Positions 16,761-24,900 of a stretch of 32,600 nt of DNA are shown in pieces. Location of the stretch: assembly GCF_018332515.1 (NCBI RefSeq), contig NZ_BOQD01000099.1:1-32600 (forward strand), given 5' to 3'. This stretch comes from Bacillus hominis (GTDB lineage Bacteria > Bacillota > Bacilli > Bacillales > Bacillaceae_G). Each line of letters begins with the position of its first letter. The stretch's first letter is position 1. A program made the position numbers and the translations under genes. The notes under the pieces were generated by a model. That model made no database searches. It was not told the origin of the DNA and was given only the letters and a program-made list of their open reading frames with translations.

Positions 16761-16916
16761 GAAGTATCCTCCTTTAACGTATGCTTGTATATAGTAAATT
16801 TGTATTCTTTTTCAAAATAAAATAGTCTATTTTATTCCATTATATACAAAAAGAAAGTTTACACTACGAGAATAGTGCAAAGTTCAAAATATAGTCACAA
16901 AAGCATTGTAATTTAA

Positions 16917-16956
16917 ATAAAAACCTATTTGAAGTATTTGACTTCAAATAGGTTTT
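16917..16956 (-). terminator. Terminator of the Cof-type HAD gene
   Basis: AAAAACCTATTTGAAGT (16919-16935) pairs with ACTTCAAATAGGTTTT (16941-16956) around a 5-base loop. On the minus strand a T run follows. Confidence 0.85.
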
Positions 16957-16969
16957 ATGAATGAAAATA

Positions 16970-17791
16970 TTAAACAAGTACTTCCGTTTTTAAAACGAAT
17001 TTCTCTACAACTTTTGCAACACCATCGTTCATATTTGTATCTGTCACGTAGTTCGCAATTTCTTTAATATCATCTGGTGCATTGCCCATTGCAACGCCAA
17101 GACCAGCAAATTCAATCATCGCTTGGTCGTTATAGCTATCGCCCATTGCGATAACTTCTTCACGCTTAATGCCAAGTGTTTGGATGAGTTGGTTTAGGCT
17201 CGTTCCTTTCGTAACACCATGCTCGGTAAATTCTAAGAAGAATGGTTTTGAACGCATAACGCTTAATTGGCCTTCTAGTTGTTTTTGTAGTTTTGCTTCT
17301 ACAGTTTGTAAGTGTTCTGGATTCTCTACCATTAGTACTTTTACAACGGGTTGTTGTACAGCTTCTTTCAGGTTATTTACTTCTATGATTGGCATACCAG
17401 TAATTTGACCTTCAATTTCTGTATAAGAGTTATTCTCTTCAGTGATAATATCGTCACTAATATATGTGTGAATCCATACATTTTCTTCTTTACTAATATC
17501 GTATAAGCTGTGAACGATTTCAGGGGATAATGTACTACTAAATAATTCTTCATCTGTTTTACAGTTAATTATTTTTGCACCATTAAATGAAAGAATAAAA
17601 CTACCGTATTCTTCTAAATGTAATTCTTTTGCAATTGCGCGCATTGCGAACGTTGGACGCCCAGAAGCAAGTACAACTTTAACCCCTTGCTCTTGTGCTG
17701 TCATTAAAGCCTCTTTCGTACGAGGTGAAATGGTATGGTCATCGCGTAATAAAGTATCATCTAAATCTAAAACAATCATTTTATAAGTCAT
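16970..17791 (-). CDS. Cof-type HAD-IIB sugar-phosphate phosphatase
   Basis: Cytosolic HAD phosphatase, 273 aa. Motif I is VLDLDDTLLRDD (Asp9 nucleophile, Asp11). Motif II is VLASGRPTFAM. The cap is of the C2B type (about 85-190). Motif III is the Lys in VTKGTSLNQL and motif IV GDSYNDQAMIEFAGLGVAMGNA. Bacillus relatives such as YwtE act on flavin-pathway and sugar phosphates, but the substrate cannot be assigned here. AAAGGAAT lies before the ATG. A bcr1 copy and a long hairpin sit upstream. Confidence 0.9.
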   Translation of the reverse strand: MTYKMIVLDLDDTLLRDDHTISPRTKEALMTAQEQGVKVVLASGRPTFAMRAIAKELHLEEYGSFILSFNGAKIINCKTDEELFSSTLSPEIVHSLYDISKEENVWIHTYISDDIITEENNSYTEIEGQITGMPIIEVNNLKEAVQQPVVKVLMVENPEHLQTVEAKLQKQLEGQLSVMRSKPFFLEFTEHGVTKGTSLNQLIQTLGIKREEVIAMGDSYNDQAMIEFAGLGVAMGNAPDDIKEIANYVTDTNMNDGVAKVVEKFVLKTEVLV

Positions 17792-17908
17792 ATAGAAAAT
17801 TCCTTTCTTTGTTGGAATAGAAATAAATTTTTATGAAGATATTGGGGAATATATAGTAAGACATCGAACCTCTTTACATGAAATTAGGAGAAGTTCTGCA
17901 TTGTTAGT

Positions 17909-17945
17909 ATAAATTATCATGAGCGCGTTGCCCATGATAATTTAT
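17909..17945. repeat. 13-bp-stem hairpin abutting bcr1
   Basis: ATAAATTATCATG (17909-17921) and CATGATAATTTAT (17933-17945) are perfectly complementary around an 11-base GC-rich loop. The right arm ends in the TTTAT that also forms the left boundary of the adjoining bcr1 copy. It could act as a terminator for the ywdJ transcript, but there is no clear T run. Confidence 0.6.
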
Positions 17946-18023
17946 CCCGCTAACGCCCGATTGGTGTGGGCTAATAATCAGTGGGGATGAACAAAAACCC
18001 CACTGATTAAAGTTTCACTTTAT
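17941..18023 (-). repeat. bcr1 element, internally deleted (83 bp)
   Basis: In minus orientation the copy keeps the left end ATAAAGTGAAACTTTAATCA, the complete first hairpin (CAGTGGGG/CCCCACTG) and the right end TAGCGGGATAAA. The second hairpin is missing: the sequence passes from AATCGGGCG straight to TTAGCGGG. TTTAT is present at both ends. Confidence 0.85.
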
Positions 18024-18074
18024 CATTATCGTAACAACTCTAAAGGTAGAGTGCAATAATGGAAGTTTTCCAAT

Positions 18075-19358
18075 TTACGATAGTTGTTTTTCGTGCGAAC
18101 GAGAAAATAGTATTTCCAGCAAGATAGCCATTACAGATCCAAGAACGAGACCGTTACTTAAAAATGAAGCTAAAAATGGCGGTAGCGTAGAAAATGCCCC
18201 GGCTGGAACAAACATAACTCCGATTCCTGTAAAGATTGAAAGGCCTGCTACTTTAAATAATTGTTCTTTATTTTGTACAGTGTCATATTCGCGAAAAGCG
18301 AGACCGATCATGCTTGCAAATACAGGGTAAATCGCAGCATATCCAACTGCGACGGGGATTGCTGCAAAGAATGAAGTAATCTTTGGGAATATACTAACAA
18401 GAATGATAAAGCTTGACCCTAACATAAATGGGAGGCGTTTATAAATATTTGTCGTTGCAATAAACCCTGCTGATCCAGAAATGGCAACAGGACCAATGGC
18501 TGAAAACAGACCACCTAGTAATTGATTTATTCCTGTTATAATGCCAGCTTGTTTGAAGCGATTCTCCGCGGCACCTTCTTCATATTTAGAAACAACCTTT
18601 TGTACAACGCGAATACTTGCTAACATATTTGTTAGAAGTAATAGTGTGACGAAAACTACCGTAATTGCCATGTTCCATTCAATGCGAGGCATTCCGAAAA
18701 CAAATAGAGACGGAAGACGAATTATATCTGCCACAGGTGTTACTGGATTAGATAATCCGAAGCACGCGAATAATATCCAGCCGCAGACGATACTGAAAAG
18801 AACGGAATATTGTCCAATAATAGGTAGCTTCATAATGAAAAAAGATAGTAAAATAACAATGAGTGATAGAATAAATATCTTTGGCTGTACTTCTGTATGT
18901 TGTCCATCAAGGCCAAACATGCCTTTTAAGAAGGAGCCACTAAGTTGTGCGACAAGAAGGAATAAATACGTTCCAATTACTGTAGGTGTAAAGTAGCGAA
19001 CTAGTTTATCAATAAGTCCAAAAACACTAAGAATAATACAAATAATTCCGCTTAGTAAGAAAGCGTACTGAAGGACCTTAAGTGTTTCATTGCTTGATCC
19101 AAATAATACGACGCCTAAACTTGCATAAAGAGAGAAAATTCCCCACCAAAGGCCTGCGGGACCCTCTTGAATAGGAAGTTTATGCCCAAATATAGCTTGC
19201 AAGAGACCGGCAAATCCGAGAACAAATAATGTTCTTTGTACAAACGCGATAGCTTCAGTGCCATCAAGGCCGTAACTAGTTGCGACACTAATTGGTACAA
19301 TAAGACTTCCAGCTAAAATAAATAGTGCCCATTGTAAGGCAGAAAGAAATAGCTTCAT
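18075..19358 (-). CDS. ywdJ: Uracil/xanthine permease-family transporter (YwdJ-like)
   Basis: Nucleobase permease of the NCS2/UraA family, about 12-14 hydrophobic segments, 427 aa from the ATG at 19358. That start has AGAGGTTGAT upstream; an ATG 18 bases earlier lacks a ribosome binding site. Family marks include the amphipathic QEGPAGLWWGIFSLYASLGV region, the first-half LVAQLSGSFLKG and the substrate-site region GGLFSAIGPVAISGSAGFIA. Position beside ywdI, ywdK and gerQ matches B. subtilis ywdJ, although here the gene is on the opposite strand from ywdI-ywdK. The substrate (uracil, xanthine or other purine) is not determined. No purine riboswitch is seen upstream. Confidence 0.85.
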   Translation of the reverse strand: MKLFLSALQWALFILAGSLIVPISVATSYGLDGTEAIAFVQRTLFVLGFAGLLQAIFGHKLPIQEGPAGLWWGIFSLYASLGVVLFGSSNETLKVLQYAFLLSGIICIILSVFGLIDKLVRYFTPTVIGTYLFLLVAQLSGSFLKGMFGLDGQHTEVQPKIFILSLIVILLSFFIMKLPIIGQYSVLFSIVCGWILFACFGLSNPVTPVADIIRLPSLFVFGMPRIEWNMAITVVFVTLLLLTNMLASIRVVQKVVSKYEEGAAENRFKQAGIITGINQLLGGLFSAIGPVAISGSAGFIATTNIYKRLPFMLGSSFIILVSIFPKITSFFAAIPVAVGYAAIYPVFASMIGLAFREYDTVQNKEQLFKVAGLSIFTGIGVMFVPAGAFSTLPPFLASFLSNGLVLGSVMAILLEILFSRSHEKQLS

Positions 19359-19453
19359 TATATCAACCTCTTTCATAGATTCCGTTTCTAGTATATAGGT
19401 ATTTCATTTCCTTTGGCAAAGATTGTAGATAGAGAAAAGAGTTGAAACATAAT

Positions 19454-20446
19454 ATGAATGCACGTAAGCAATTATGGATAGCAGTTATATGTATGACTTT
19501 TGTTGTAATTCTAGGGACGCTAGGATTTATGACAATTGAAGAGATTAGCTTGTTTCAAGCATTTTGGATGACGATGATTACTGTATTAACGGTTGGATAT
19601 GGTGATGTAGTGCCTGTAACACAGGCAGGGAAATTTTTTGCGCTCCTTATTATACCTGTTGGCGTCGGTATCGTTACGTATGCAATGGGGGTAGTAGCAG
19701 CTATGATCATTGAGGGTAACTTATTTCATGCAGTGCGGAGGAAGAAGATGGATAAACAAATAGCACAGTTACAAAAGCATATTATAGTATGTGGTTGCGG
19801 AAGAGTAGGGCTTCAAGTGGTACATGAATTACAGGAAAAGAAAATCCCATTTGTAGTTGTGGATAAAGATGAAAGTATATTCGAACAGGAAAAGCTTCTA
19901 TATGTACATGGAGATGCAACTGAAGATCAAGTGTTACATAATGCCGGAATTTCGAAGGCTGCCGGTCTAGTTGCTATCGTAGCAAACGATGCTGAAAATG
20001 TATTTATTACATTAACGGCAAGAGGGCTTAATGATGCAATTAAAATTGTAGCAAGAGCTGAAAAGCCAGAAACAGAAGAAAAATTACGGCGCGCTGGTGC
20101 AAATAAGGTTATTAATCCATCTAGTATGGCAGGCATTCATATTGCAAAAGGTATTGCGAATCCGTTAACAGTTCATTATATTGATACAGTATTGTATGGA
20201 ATAGAGCAATCATTTGTAATTGAAGAAATTTCAGTCGGGAACGATTCTATCTTAGTCAATAAATCATTACTAGAGAGTGATGTGAGAAATCAATTTGATG
20301 TAACAATTTTAGCGATTTTGAGAAATGGGGATATTATACATAATCCGACGGGGCAGGAAAAATTGCAAGAACATGATATGATAATAGTATTTGGTTCAGT
20401 AGAGAAGCTGGGGCAATTTGAGAAAGAACTACAAAGTACGAGGTGA
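19454..20446 (+). CDS. Two-helix potassium channel with RCK/TrkA domain
   Basis: K+ channel of the MthK/YugO type, 330 aa from the ATG at 19454. A TTG at 19442 is in frame, but the only A/G-rich stretch abuts it, so I prefer the ATG. Transmembrane helix one is about 7-27, the pore loop has the selectivity filter TVGYGD (46-51), and helix two is about 60-85. A cytosolic RCK domain follows, with the nucleotide-binding motif IIVCGCGRVGLQVV and Asp in VVDKDESI, then a TrkA-C domain (about 245-330). It would form a gated tetrameric channel at the membrane. The ywdI gene starts 6 bases after its stop, so they share a transcript. Confidence 0.92.
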   Translation: MNARKQLWIAVICMTFVVILGTLGFMTIEEISLFQAFWMTMITVLTVGYGDVVPVTQAGKFFALLIIPVGVGIVTYAMGVVAAMIIEGNLFHAVRRKKMDKQIAQLQKHIIVCGCGRVGLQVVHELQEKKIPFVVVDKDESIFEQEKLLYVHGDATEDQVLHNAGISKAAGLVAIVANDAENVFITLTARGLNDAIKIVARAEKPETEEKLRRAGANKVINPSSMAGIHIAKGIANPLTVHYIDTVLYGIEQSFVIEEISVGNDSILVNKSLLESDVRNQFDVTILAILRNGDIIHNPTGQEKLQEHDMIIVFGSVEKLGQFEKELQSTR

Positions 20447-20452
20447 TAAGGA

Positions 20453-20740
20453 ATGCAAATATCGAGCGATAAGATTTTGAATAAAATGGCAAATGAAATT
20501 GCAAAGGCAAAAAGTAGTGAAGGACAAAAATCAAAAGATCATTTATTAGTTGTACGTGCTTTATGCGATTTATTGTTAGATGAACAGGTTGAATCTTCTA
20601 CGTATAGAGAGCCGCAAATTCAATCGCAAGTAATTGGATCGCAGCCTATAACAACAGTTCAACCAGTTATGCCGGTTTCTGGAGAACCTGTGTATATAAA
20701 AGAAGAAGGTGCAAATGGTAATTCTTTATTTGATTTTTAA
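20453..20740 (+). CDS. ywdI: YwdI-family protein (DUF5327)
   Basis: Small soluble protein of 95 aa with unknown function. The N-terminal half is helical and conserved-looking (ILNKMANEIAKAKSS, HLLVVRALCDLLLDEQ). The C-terminal half is a low-complexity Gln/Val/Pro-rich tail ending in SLFDF. The length and sequence match the DUF5327/YwdI family, and ywdK next door supports the name. GAGGTGATAAGG precedes the ATG. It follows the K+ channel gene by 6 bases. Confidence 0.8.
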   Translation: MQISSDKILNKMANEIAKAKSSEGQKSKDHLLVVRALCDLLLDEQVESSTYREPQIQSQVIGSQPITTVQPVMPVSGEPVYIKEEGANGNSLFDF

Positions 20741-20752
20741 GAATTAAATCGT

Positions 20753-20781
20753 TTGGCTTATATGTAAAAATTGCTTATGAT
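20753..20781 (+). promoter_or_regulatory. Promoter of ywdK
   Basis: TTGGCT (20753-20758) and TATGAT (20776-20781) are 17 bases apart, 24 bases before the ywdK start. No terminator separates ywdI from ywdK, so both readthrough and this promoter may contribute. Confidence 0.45.
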
Positions 20782-20804
20782 AAAGGTAAAAAAGGGGAAT
20801 TAAG

Positions 20805-21173
20805 ATGAAAATTTTCTTTTTACTAGGTTGTATTGCAGCGGGGCTATCTGTTGCGTTAGGGGCTTTTGGAGCACATGGTTTAGAAAATAAAATTTCTGCA
20901 AAAATGTTAGAAGTGTGGAAGACGGGCGTTACATATCAAATGTTTCATGCAGGTGGCTTATTCGTAGTTGCTTTATTAATGGACAAAATGCAATCATCAC
21001 TTTTAAGTACTGCAGGTTGGCTTATGGTAGCTGGGATAATTATGTTCTCAGGTAGCCTTTATGCGTTAAGTACAACAGGGATTAAGTTCTTTGGCCCAAT
21101 TACACCTCTTGGTGGTGTAGCGTTTATTGTGGCGTGGATTTTAGTCGGAACTGCAGTTGTAAAAGGGTTATAA
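20805..21173 (+). CDS. ywdK: DUF423 membrane protein YwdK
   Basis: 122-residue integral membrane protein of unknown function, with four hydrophobic segments (about 3-22, 44-58, 66-88 and 97-118). The N-terminal FLLGCIAAGLSVALGAFGAH, with its GAFGAHGL motif, and GSLYALSTTGIKFFGPITPL are the hallmarks of DUF423. AAAAGGGGAA precedes the ATG. Convergent with gerQ, with a shared terminator. Confidence 0.9.
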   Translation: MKIFFLLGCIAAGLSVALGAFGAHGLENKISAKMLEVWKTGVTYQMFHAGGLFVVALLMDKMQSSLLSTAGWLMVAGIIMFSGSLYALSTTGIKFFGPITPLGGVAFIVAWILVGTAVVKGL

Positions 21174-21178
21174 AAAAC

Positions 21179-21203
21179 AAAAGCTGGCATTTGCCAGCTT
21201 TTT
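21179..21203. terminator. Bidirectional terminator between ywdK and gerQ
   Basis: AAAAGCTGGCA (21179-21189) pairs with TGCCAGCTTTT (21192-21202) and continues into T residues up to the gerQ stop codon. The very short loop suggests the terminal pairs open in practice. Confidence 0.85.
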
Positions 21204-21641
<438 letters not shown>

Positions 21642-21665
21642 TCAAAAATCCCTCCTCATTTTTCC

Positions 21666-22088
21666 CTAATATACGCCTGGACAATCCTCACCAGATGGTT
21701 GGAAGAAGCAGTGCTTCTTAAAACGTCCAGAGTTTTGTTGGTTATACCAAGTTGGCGGACAAGGACCTTCAGGCCTAAAAAACCATAAGGAAAAGTTAGC
21801 AGGCCAAAAACGTTGCCCCTGAATTGTTCGCCTTGCTAAGGCAATATCTTGTTCTCTTGCTCGTTGATAAAAATACCCTTTTTGGGTTGCCTCAAAACCG
21901 CCAGGATTTTGGTAAACCATCTGACGTAAGTTCCGTACTTTTTTAAAGTCTAAGCAATCCCCACGGACACGATTTACACCGACATTTCCAACCATTAGCA
22001 TGCCTTGTTGTCCTTCTCCTTCAGCTTCGGCACGCATGAGTCTAGCTAATAACTTTACATCTTCTTCTGTATGCGCGATAACACCCAT
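21666..22088 (-). CDS. cwlJ: Spore cortex-lytic enzyme CwlJ
   Basis: SleB-type hydrolase (Hydrolase_2 domain) that degrades spore cortex peptidoglycan during germination; 140 aa, normal for CwlJ. It has no signal peptide and no peptidoglycan-binding domain, unlike SleB. The acidic catalytic region is LLARLMRAEAEGEGQQGM (about 14-31), followed by GNVGVNRV and GGFEATQKGYFYQRA. The C-terminal part is rich in Trp, Phe and Cys (WPANFSLWFFRPEGPCPP). AGAGGTGA precedes the ATG. It is first in an operon with gerQ behind a sigma-E-like promoter, consistent with mother-cell expression during sporulation. Confidence 0.94.
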   Translation of the reverse strand: MGVIAHTEEDVKLLARLMRAEAEGEGQQGMLMVGNVGVNRVRGDCLDFKKVRNLRQMVYQNPGGFEATQKGYFYQRAREQDIALARRTIQGQRFWPANFSLWFFRPEGPCPPTWYNQQNSGRFKKHCFFQPSGEDCPGVY

Positions 22089-22166
22089 TATGTGTCACCT
22101 CTCTTTTTGGAATACCCTTTGGAAAGAGGTTTTTTCTAGATGAAGTGTGGAACAATTACTAGTTCA

Positions 22167-22195
22167 TACGTATGAGAAAAAGGACTCAGATATGA
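22167..22195 (-). promoter_or_regulatory. Probable sigma-E promoter of cwlJ-gerQ
   Basis: On the minus strand TCATATC (22189-22195) is followed after 14 bases by CATACGTA (22167-22174). This fits the sporulation sigma-E pattern of an ATA-containing -35 box, 13-15 bases, and CATAC-type -10. It starts about 80 bases upstream of cwlJ, whose B. subtilis homologue is a known sigma-E gene. Confidence 0.65.
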
Positions 22196-22231
22196 CAACC
22201 AAACGAAGTTTTACATTTTGAGAGAAAAAGA

Positions 22232-22259
22232 AAAAAAGCTAGCCCACGCTAGCTTTTTT
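22232..22259 (-). terminator. Terminator of the carboxypeptidase gene
   Basis: AAAAAAGCTAGC (22232-22243) pairs with GCTAGCTTTTTT (22248-22259) around a CCAC loop. It lies just beyond the stop at 22264 of the minus-strand gene. The A tract gives T residues on the minus strand. Confidence 0.85.
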
Positions 22260-22263
22260 ATCA

Positions 22264-23535
22264 TTAAAATACTTTAGACCATAAGTTTGAGAAGAAGTCA
22301 CCGACGGAGCGCATTGTTAACACGAACCAATTTGCCTTTTCTATTTCTTCTGTCGTTTTTGCAGCAACTTTCATACTTTTATTTCCATCTAAGAAACCGT
22401 ATTTATCAGTTGATTCTAAGACGATTGAACCTACTTTTGCATCTTTCTTAATAGGGGCAACTAAATGCCCATTTTCAGCAAGTGATTTATCTGCTTCAGC
22501 TGAAATTTTGTAAGGTGATTTGCTACCTTTTGCAGTAACTACTGTCACTTCTTTTTCGGGTGCAACTGTTACGTAGTCTTCTTTTCCTTTTACTACAGAA
22601 ATTTTATTATTTTTATCTACTTTTAATTTCTGTTTTTCGAAGTTATTAAATCCATATTCAATTAATGCGCGAGATTCTGTGAAACGTTCGTCCATTGATT
22701 TCGTTTTAATAATAACAGAAATAAGACGTAAATCACCGCGTTTTGCTGTAATGGTGAATCCATATCCAGCGGTATCAGAACTTCCTGTTTTTAAACCATC
22801 TGCTCCTTCATAAGAGAAAGCAGCACCTGGTAACATCCAGTTCCAATTTTCCATACGAATTGGTTTCGGATGATTATCTGGGAAGTTTCTAAATCTTTGT
22901 TTTGTATCCTCTAGCATTTCTGGATACTTTGTAATAATTGTTTTTGAAAGAATACCCATATCGCGAGCTGACATGGAGTTTTCTCCATTCGGATCAGTTC
23001 CTTCAGGATGTTTTCCTTTTAAATCAGCGTTGTTTAACCCAGTAGCGTTTACAAATTTATATTTCTTTAACCCTAGTTTTTTCGCATGTTCATTTGCAAG
23101 ATTTAAGAAGTTCTTTTCACTTCCTGCAAGTAATTCTGCTAAAGCAATACTAGATCCATTCGCAGAGAAGATAACGATAGAATGATATAATTCTCTTACA
23201 GTATATTGGCGTCCCTTTTCGAACGGTACGTTAGAGAATTCATTATTACGTGAAACTTCATAAGCGTAATCAGAAATGTTTACTTTCGTATCCCAAGTGA
23301 TTTTTCCTTCTTTAATTGCTTCTAATACGGCATAAACAACAATTAATTTTGACATACTAGCGATAGCTAGTAATTCATCTGGATTTTGTTCATGCAGTAT
23401 TTTTCCTGTATCTGCATCAAATAGAAGTGCAGCAGCTGCCTCTATATGTATTTTTTCTTCCGCATGGGATGTTGTTACTCCTAAGGAAGAAAATGACAAT
23501 AGAAACAATAGTGAAATAGACAAGATTTTCTTCAT
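22264..23535 (-). CDS. Serine-type D-Ala-D-Ala carboxypeptidase (PBP5/DacA family)
   Basis: Secreted or membrane-anchored penicillin-binding protein that trims the last D-alanine from peptidoglycan stems. 423 aa from the ATG at 23535, the start best spaced from GAAGGTGA; ATG and GTG starts 6 and 12 bases earlier are too close to it. Signal peptide about 1-25, cleavage after TTSHA. The catalytic motifs are Ser60-Met-Ser-Lys63, Ser124-Ala-Asn126 and Lys249-Thr-Gly251. A beta-rich PBP5 C-terminal domain (about 290-395) precedes an amphipathic tail ending NWFVLTMRSVGDFFSNLWSK that would anchor it to the membrane. DacA versus DacF identity is not certain from sequence. Confidence 0.93.
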   Translation of the reverse strand: MKKILSISLLFLLSFSSLGVTTSHAEEKIHIEAAAALLFDADTGKILHEQNPDELLAIASMSKLIVVYAVLEAIKEGKITWDTKVNISDYAYEVSRNNEFSNVPFEKGRQYTVRELYHSIVIFSANGSSIALAELLAGSEKNFLNLANEHAKKLGLKKYKFVNATGLNNADLKGKHPEGTDPNGENSMSARDMGILSKTIITKYPEMLEDTKQRFRNFPDNHPKPIRMENWNWMLPGAAFSYEGADGLKTGSSDTAGYGFTITAKRGDLRLISVIIKTKSMDERFTESRALIEYGFNNFEKQKLKVDKNNKISVVKGKEDYVTVAPEKEVTVVTAKGSKSPYKISAEADKSLAENGHLVAPIKKDAKVGSIVLESTDKYGFLDGNKSMKVAAKTTEEIEKANWFVLTMRSVGDFFSNLWSKVF

Positions 23536-23693
23536 ATACATTATCACCTTCGCATCGTTATTAGCATATAGCTCGTACTATTTTAGCATGAATTTGGATA
23601 TAGAAAGGTTACAATTTTGTAAGGGATTTGTCGATTTTTGTTCAAATTTGCAGAGAAAAAAAGGTTTTTGCAGGTAAATGTAGAGGGTAATAA

Positions 23694-23720
23694 AAAAAGG
23701 AACGAATTTCGTTCCTTTTT
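23694..23720. terminator. Terminator of hemQ
   Basis: AAAAAGGAACGAA (23694-23706) pairs with TTCGTTCCTTTTT (23708-23720), symmetric around the middle and with A/T runs on both sides. It sits directly after the hemQ stop. Both flanking genes are on the minus strand, so it ends hemQ and isolates the carboxypeptidase gene. Confidence 0.8.
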
Positions 23721-23724
23721 TATA

Positions 23725-24468
23725 TTATATGTGTAAAAATGTTGTTACTTTTTCACTTGGTAAAATGTTTCCGACAAAGAATGTTCCAAATTCACCGTAG
23801 CGAGCACTTACTTCATCGAAGCGCATTTCATATATAAGTTTTTTAAATTGAAGAACATCGTCAGCAAATAATGTTACGCCCCACTCAAAATCGTCAAATC
23901 CGACTGATCCTGAAATAACTTGGCGCACTTTACCTGCGTACTGGCGACCGATTTTGCTATGACTGTACATAAGTTTCTTACGTTCATCCATAGGAAGCAT
24001 ATACCAGTTATCATTACCTTGGCGACGCTTATCCATTGGATAGAAGCAAATGTGATTTGCTTTCGGTAACTCAGGATATAAGCGAGCTAAGACTTGTGGG
24101 TTTTGGTATGGGTCTTCATCAGCTGGAAGATAGTTGCTTAGTTCAACAACAGATACGTAAGAATATGCAGGAACTAAATATTCAGCTAATGTTGTTTTAT
24201 TTAATTCTGTTTCGATTTCATTTAACTCTTCCATTGTTGGACGTAAGATCATAAGCATAATATCTGCTTTTTGACCAACAACTGTATACATTGCATGACT
24301 GCCTTTTTTTGCAGTAGCTACTTCATTCCATTTTTCAACGACATTTAAAAATTCAGACACTGCTTGTCCGCGTTCGTCACTAGATAATGTTTTCCATGCT
24401 GCCCAATCAATAGAACGTAAATCATGTAAACAATACCAGCCATCTAACGTTGTTGTTGCTTCACTCAT
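23725..24468 (-). CDS. hemQ: Coproheme decarboxylase HemQ (chlorite-dismutase family)
   Basis: Last enzyme of the coproporphyrin-dependent haem pathway of Gram-positive bacteria: it converts coproheme to haem b using peroxide. The ATG at 24468 gives 247 aa and has GAGGTG six bases upstream; a GTG 9 bases earlier is less likely. The family's key residues are visible: catalytic Tyr143 and Lys147 in [17 protein letters not shown], and the proximal haem ligand His170 in [15 protein letters not shown]. Chlorite-dismutase activity is not expected, because the distal Arg of true dismutases is absent from this type. B. subtilis ywfI occupies the equivalent locus next to pta. Confidence 0.95.
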   Translation of the reverse strand: MSEATTTLDGWYCLHDLRSIDWAAWKTLSSDERGQAVSEFLNVVEKWNEVATAKKGSHAMYTVVGQKADIMLMILRPTMEELNEIETELNKTTLAEYLVPAYSYVSVVELSNYLPADEDPYQNPQVLARLYPELPKANHICFYPMDKRRQGNDNWYMLPMDERKKLMYSHSKIGRQYAGKVRQVISGSVGFDDFEWGVTLFADDVLQFKKLIYEMRFDEVSARYGEFGTFFVGNILPSEKVTTFLHI

Positions 24469-24503
24469 TCTATTCACCTCAGTTAATGATATTTTACACG
24501 TTA

Positions 24504-24512
24504 ACTATAGCA
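24504..24512 (-). promoter_or_regulatory. Possible extended -10 promoter of hemQ
   Basis: Minus-strand TGCTATAGT matches TGnTATAAT with one mismatch and lies about 35 bases before the hemQ start. There is no convincing -35 box. Confidence 0.4.
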
Positions 24513-24564
24513 TATATAGGGTTAAAAACATCTACATAAAGTTTCGGTGCATAAAACTGTCACA

Positions 24565-24723
24565 TTTATCCCGCTATTTGCCGGGCAGTAAAACTCCCAA
24601 CTCAAAATTCAGCTGTAGCAAAGAAGTTAGGTGGGAGTCGGGCTGCCCGTAAATGCCCGATTGGTGAAGGCTAATAATCAGTGGGGGATGAACCTCCCCC
24701 CACTAATTAAAGTTTCACTTTAT
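24565..24723 (-). repeat. bcr1 element, full length (159 bp)
   Basis: Complete copy in minus orientation with TTTAT at both ends. Hairpin one is AATTAGTGGGG-type against CCCCACTGATT. Hairpin two pairs ACGGGCAGC...CTCCCACCTAACTTC with its partner GGGAG...ACTGCCCGG. It occupies the gap between the divergent hemQ and pta genes. Confidence 0.88.
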
Positions 24724-24890
24724 ATTTACTGAAAAACGGGAGAAAATAAGGCTTAAGTAGGCTTTATTTTCCGGCTGAATTTTATGAAAATATAATCATT
24801 TTCATTTTATCTATTTTTTGGGAGCTATAAGTTTAAAATAGAGAGGAAAAGCAGTATTCTTAAAGATAGAGTTTTTTAACATAAGTAGGA
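24724..24890 (+). promoter_or_regulatory. pta upstream region with a hairpin and a dyad
   Basis: The rest of the hemQ-pta gap holds a hairpin GAAAATAAGGC (24742-24752)/GCTTTATTTTC (24761-24771) and a dyad TGAAAAT-N6-ATTTTCA (24785-24804) whose middle includes a TATAAT (24791-24796). No -35 box fits well, so the pta promoter cannot be fixed. I found no good CcpA cre site. Confidence 0.35.
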
Positions 24891-24900
24891 GGGTTTATTC

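Noticed and set aside
18541-18996. 151-codon open frame opposite the ywdJ gene
   Set aside because: It is antisense to a clear permease gene, with no ribosome binding site and a composition expected from the complement of a membrane-protein gene.
24785-24804. Fur box upstream of pta
   Set aside because: The best 7-1-7 alignment gives only about 11 of 14 matches, and the symmetric arms are six bases apart, not one. Compared with the perfect site at 28432 it is weak, and pta is not an expected Fur target.
24818-24830. CcpA cre site near pta, as in B. subtilis
   Set aside because: TTGGGAGCTATAA recalls part of the cre pattern but lacks the central CG and is a base short.
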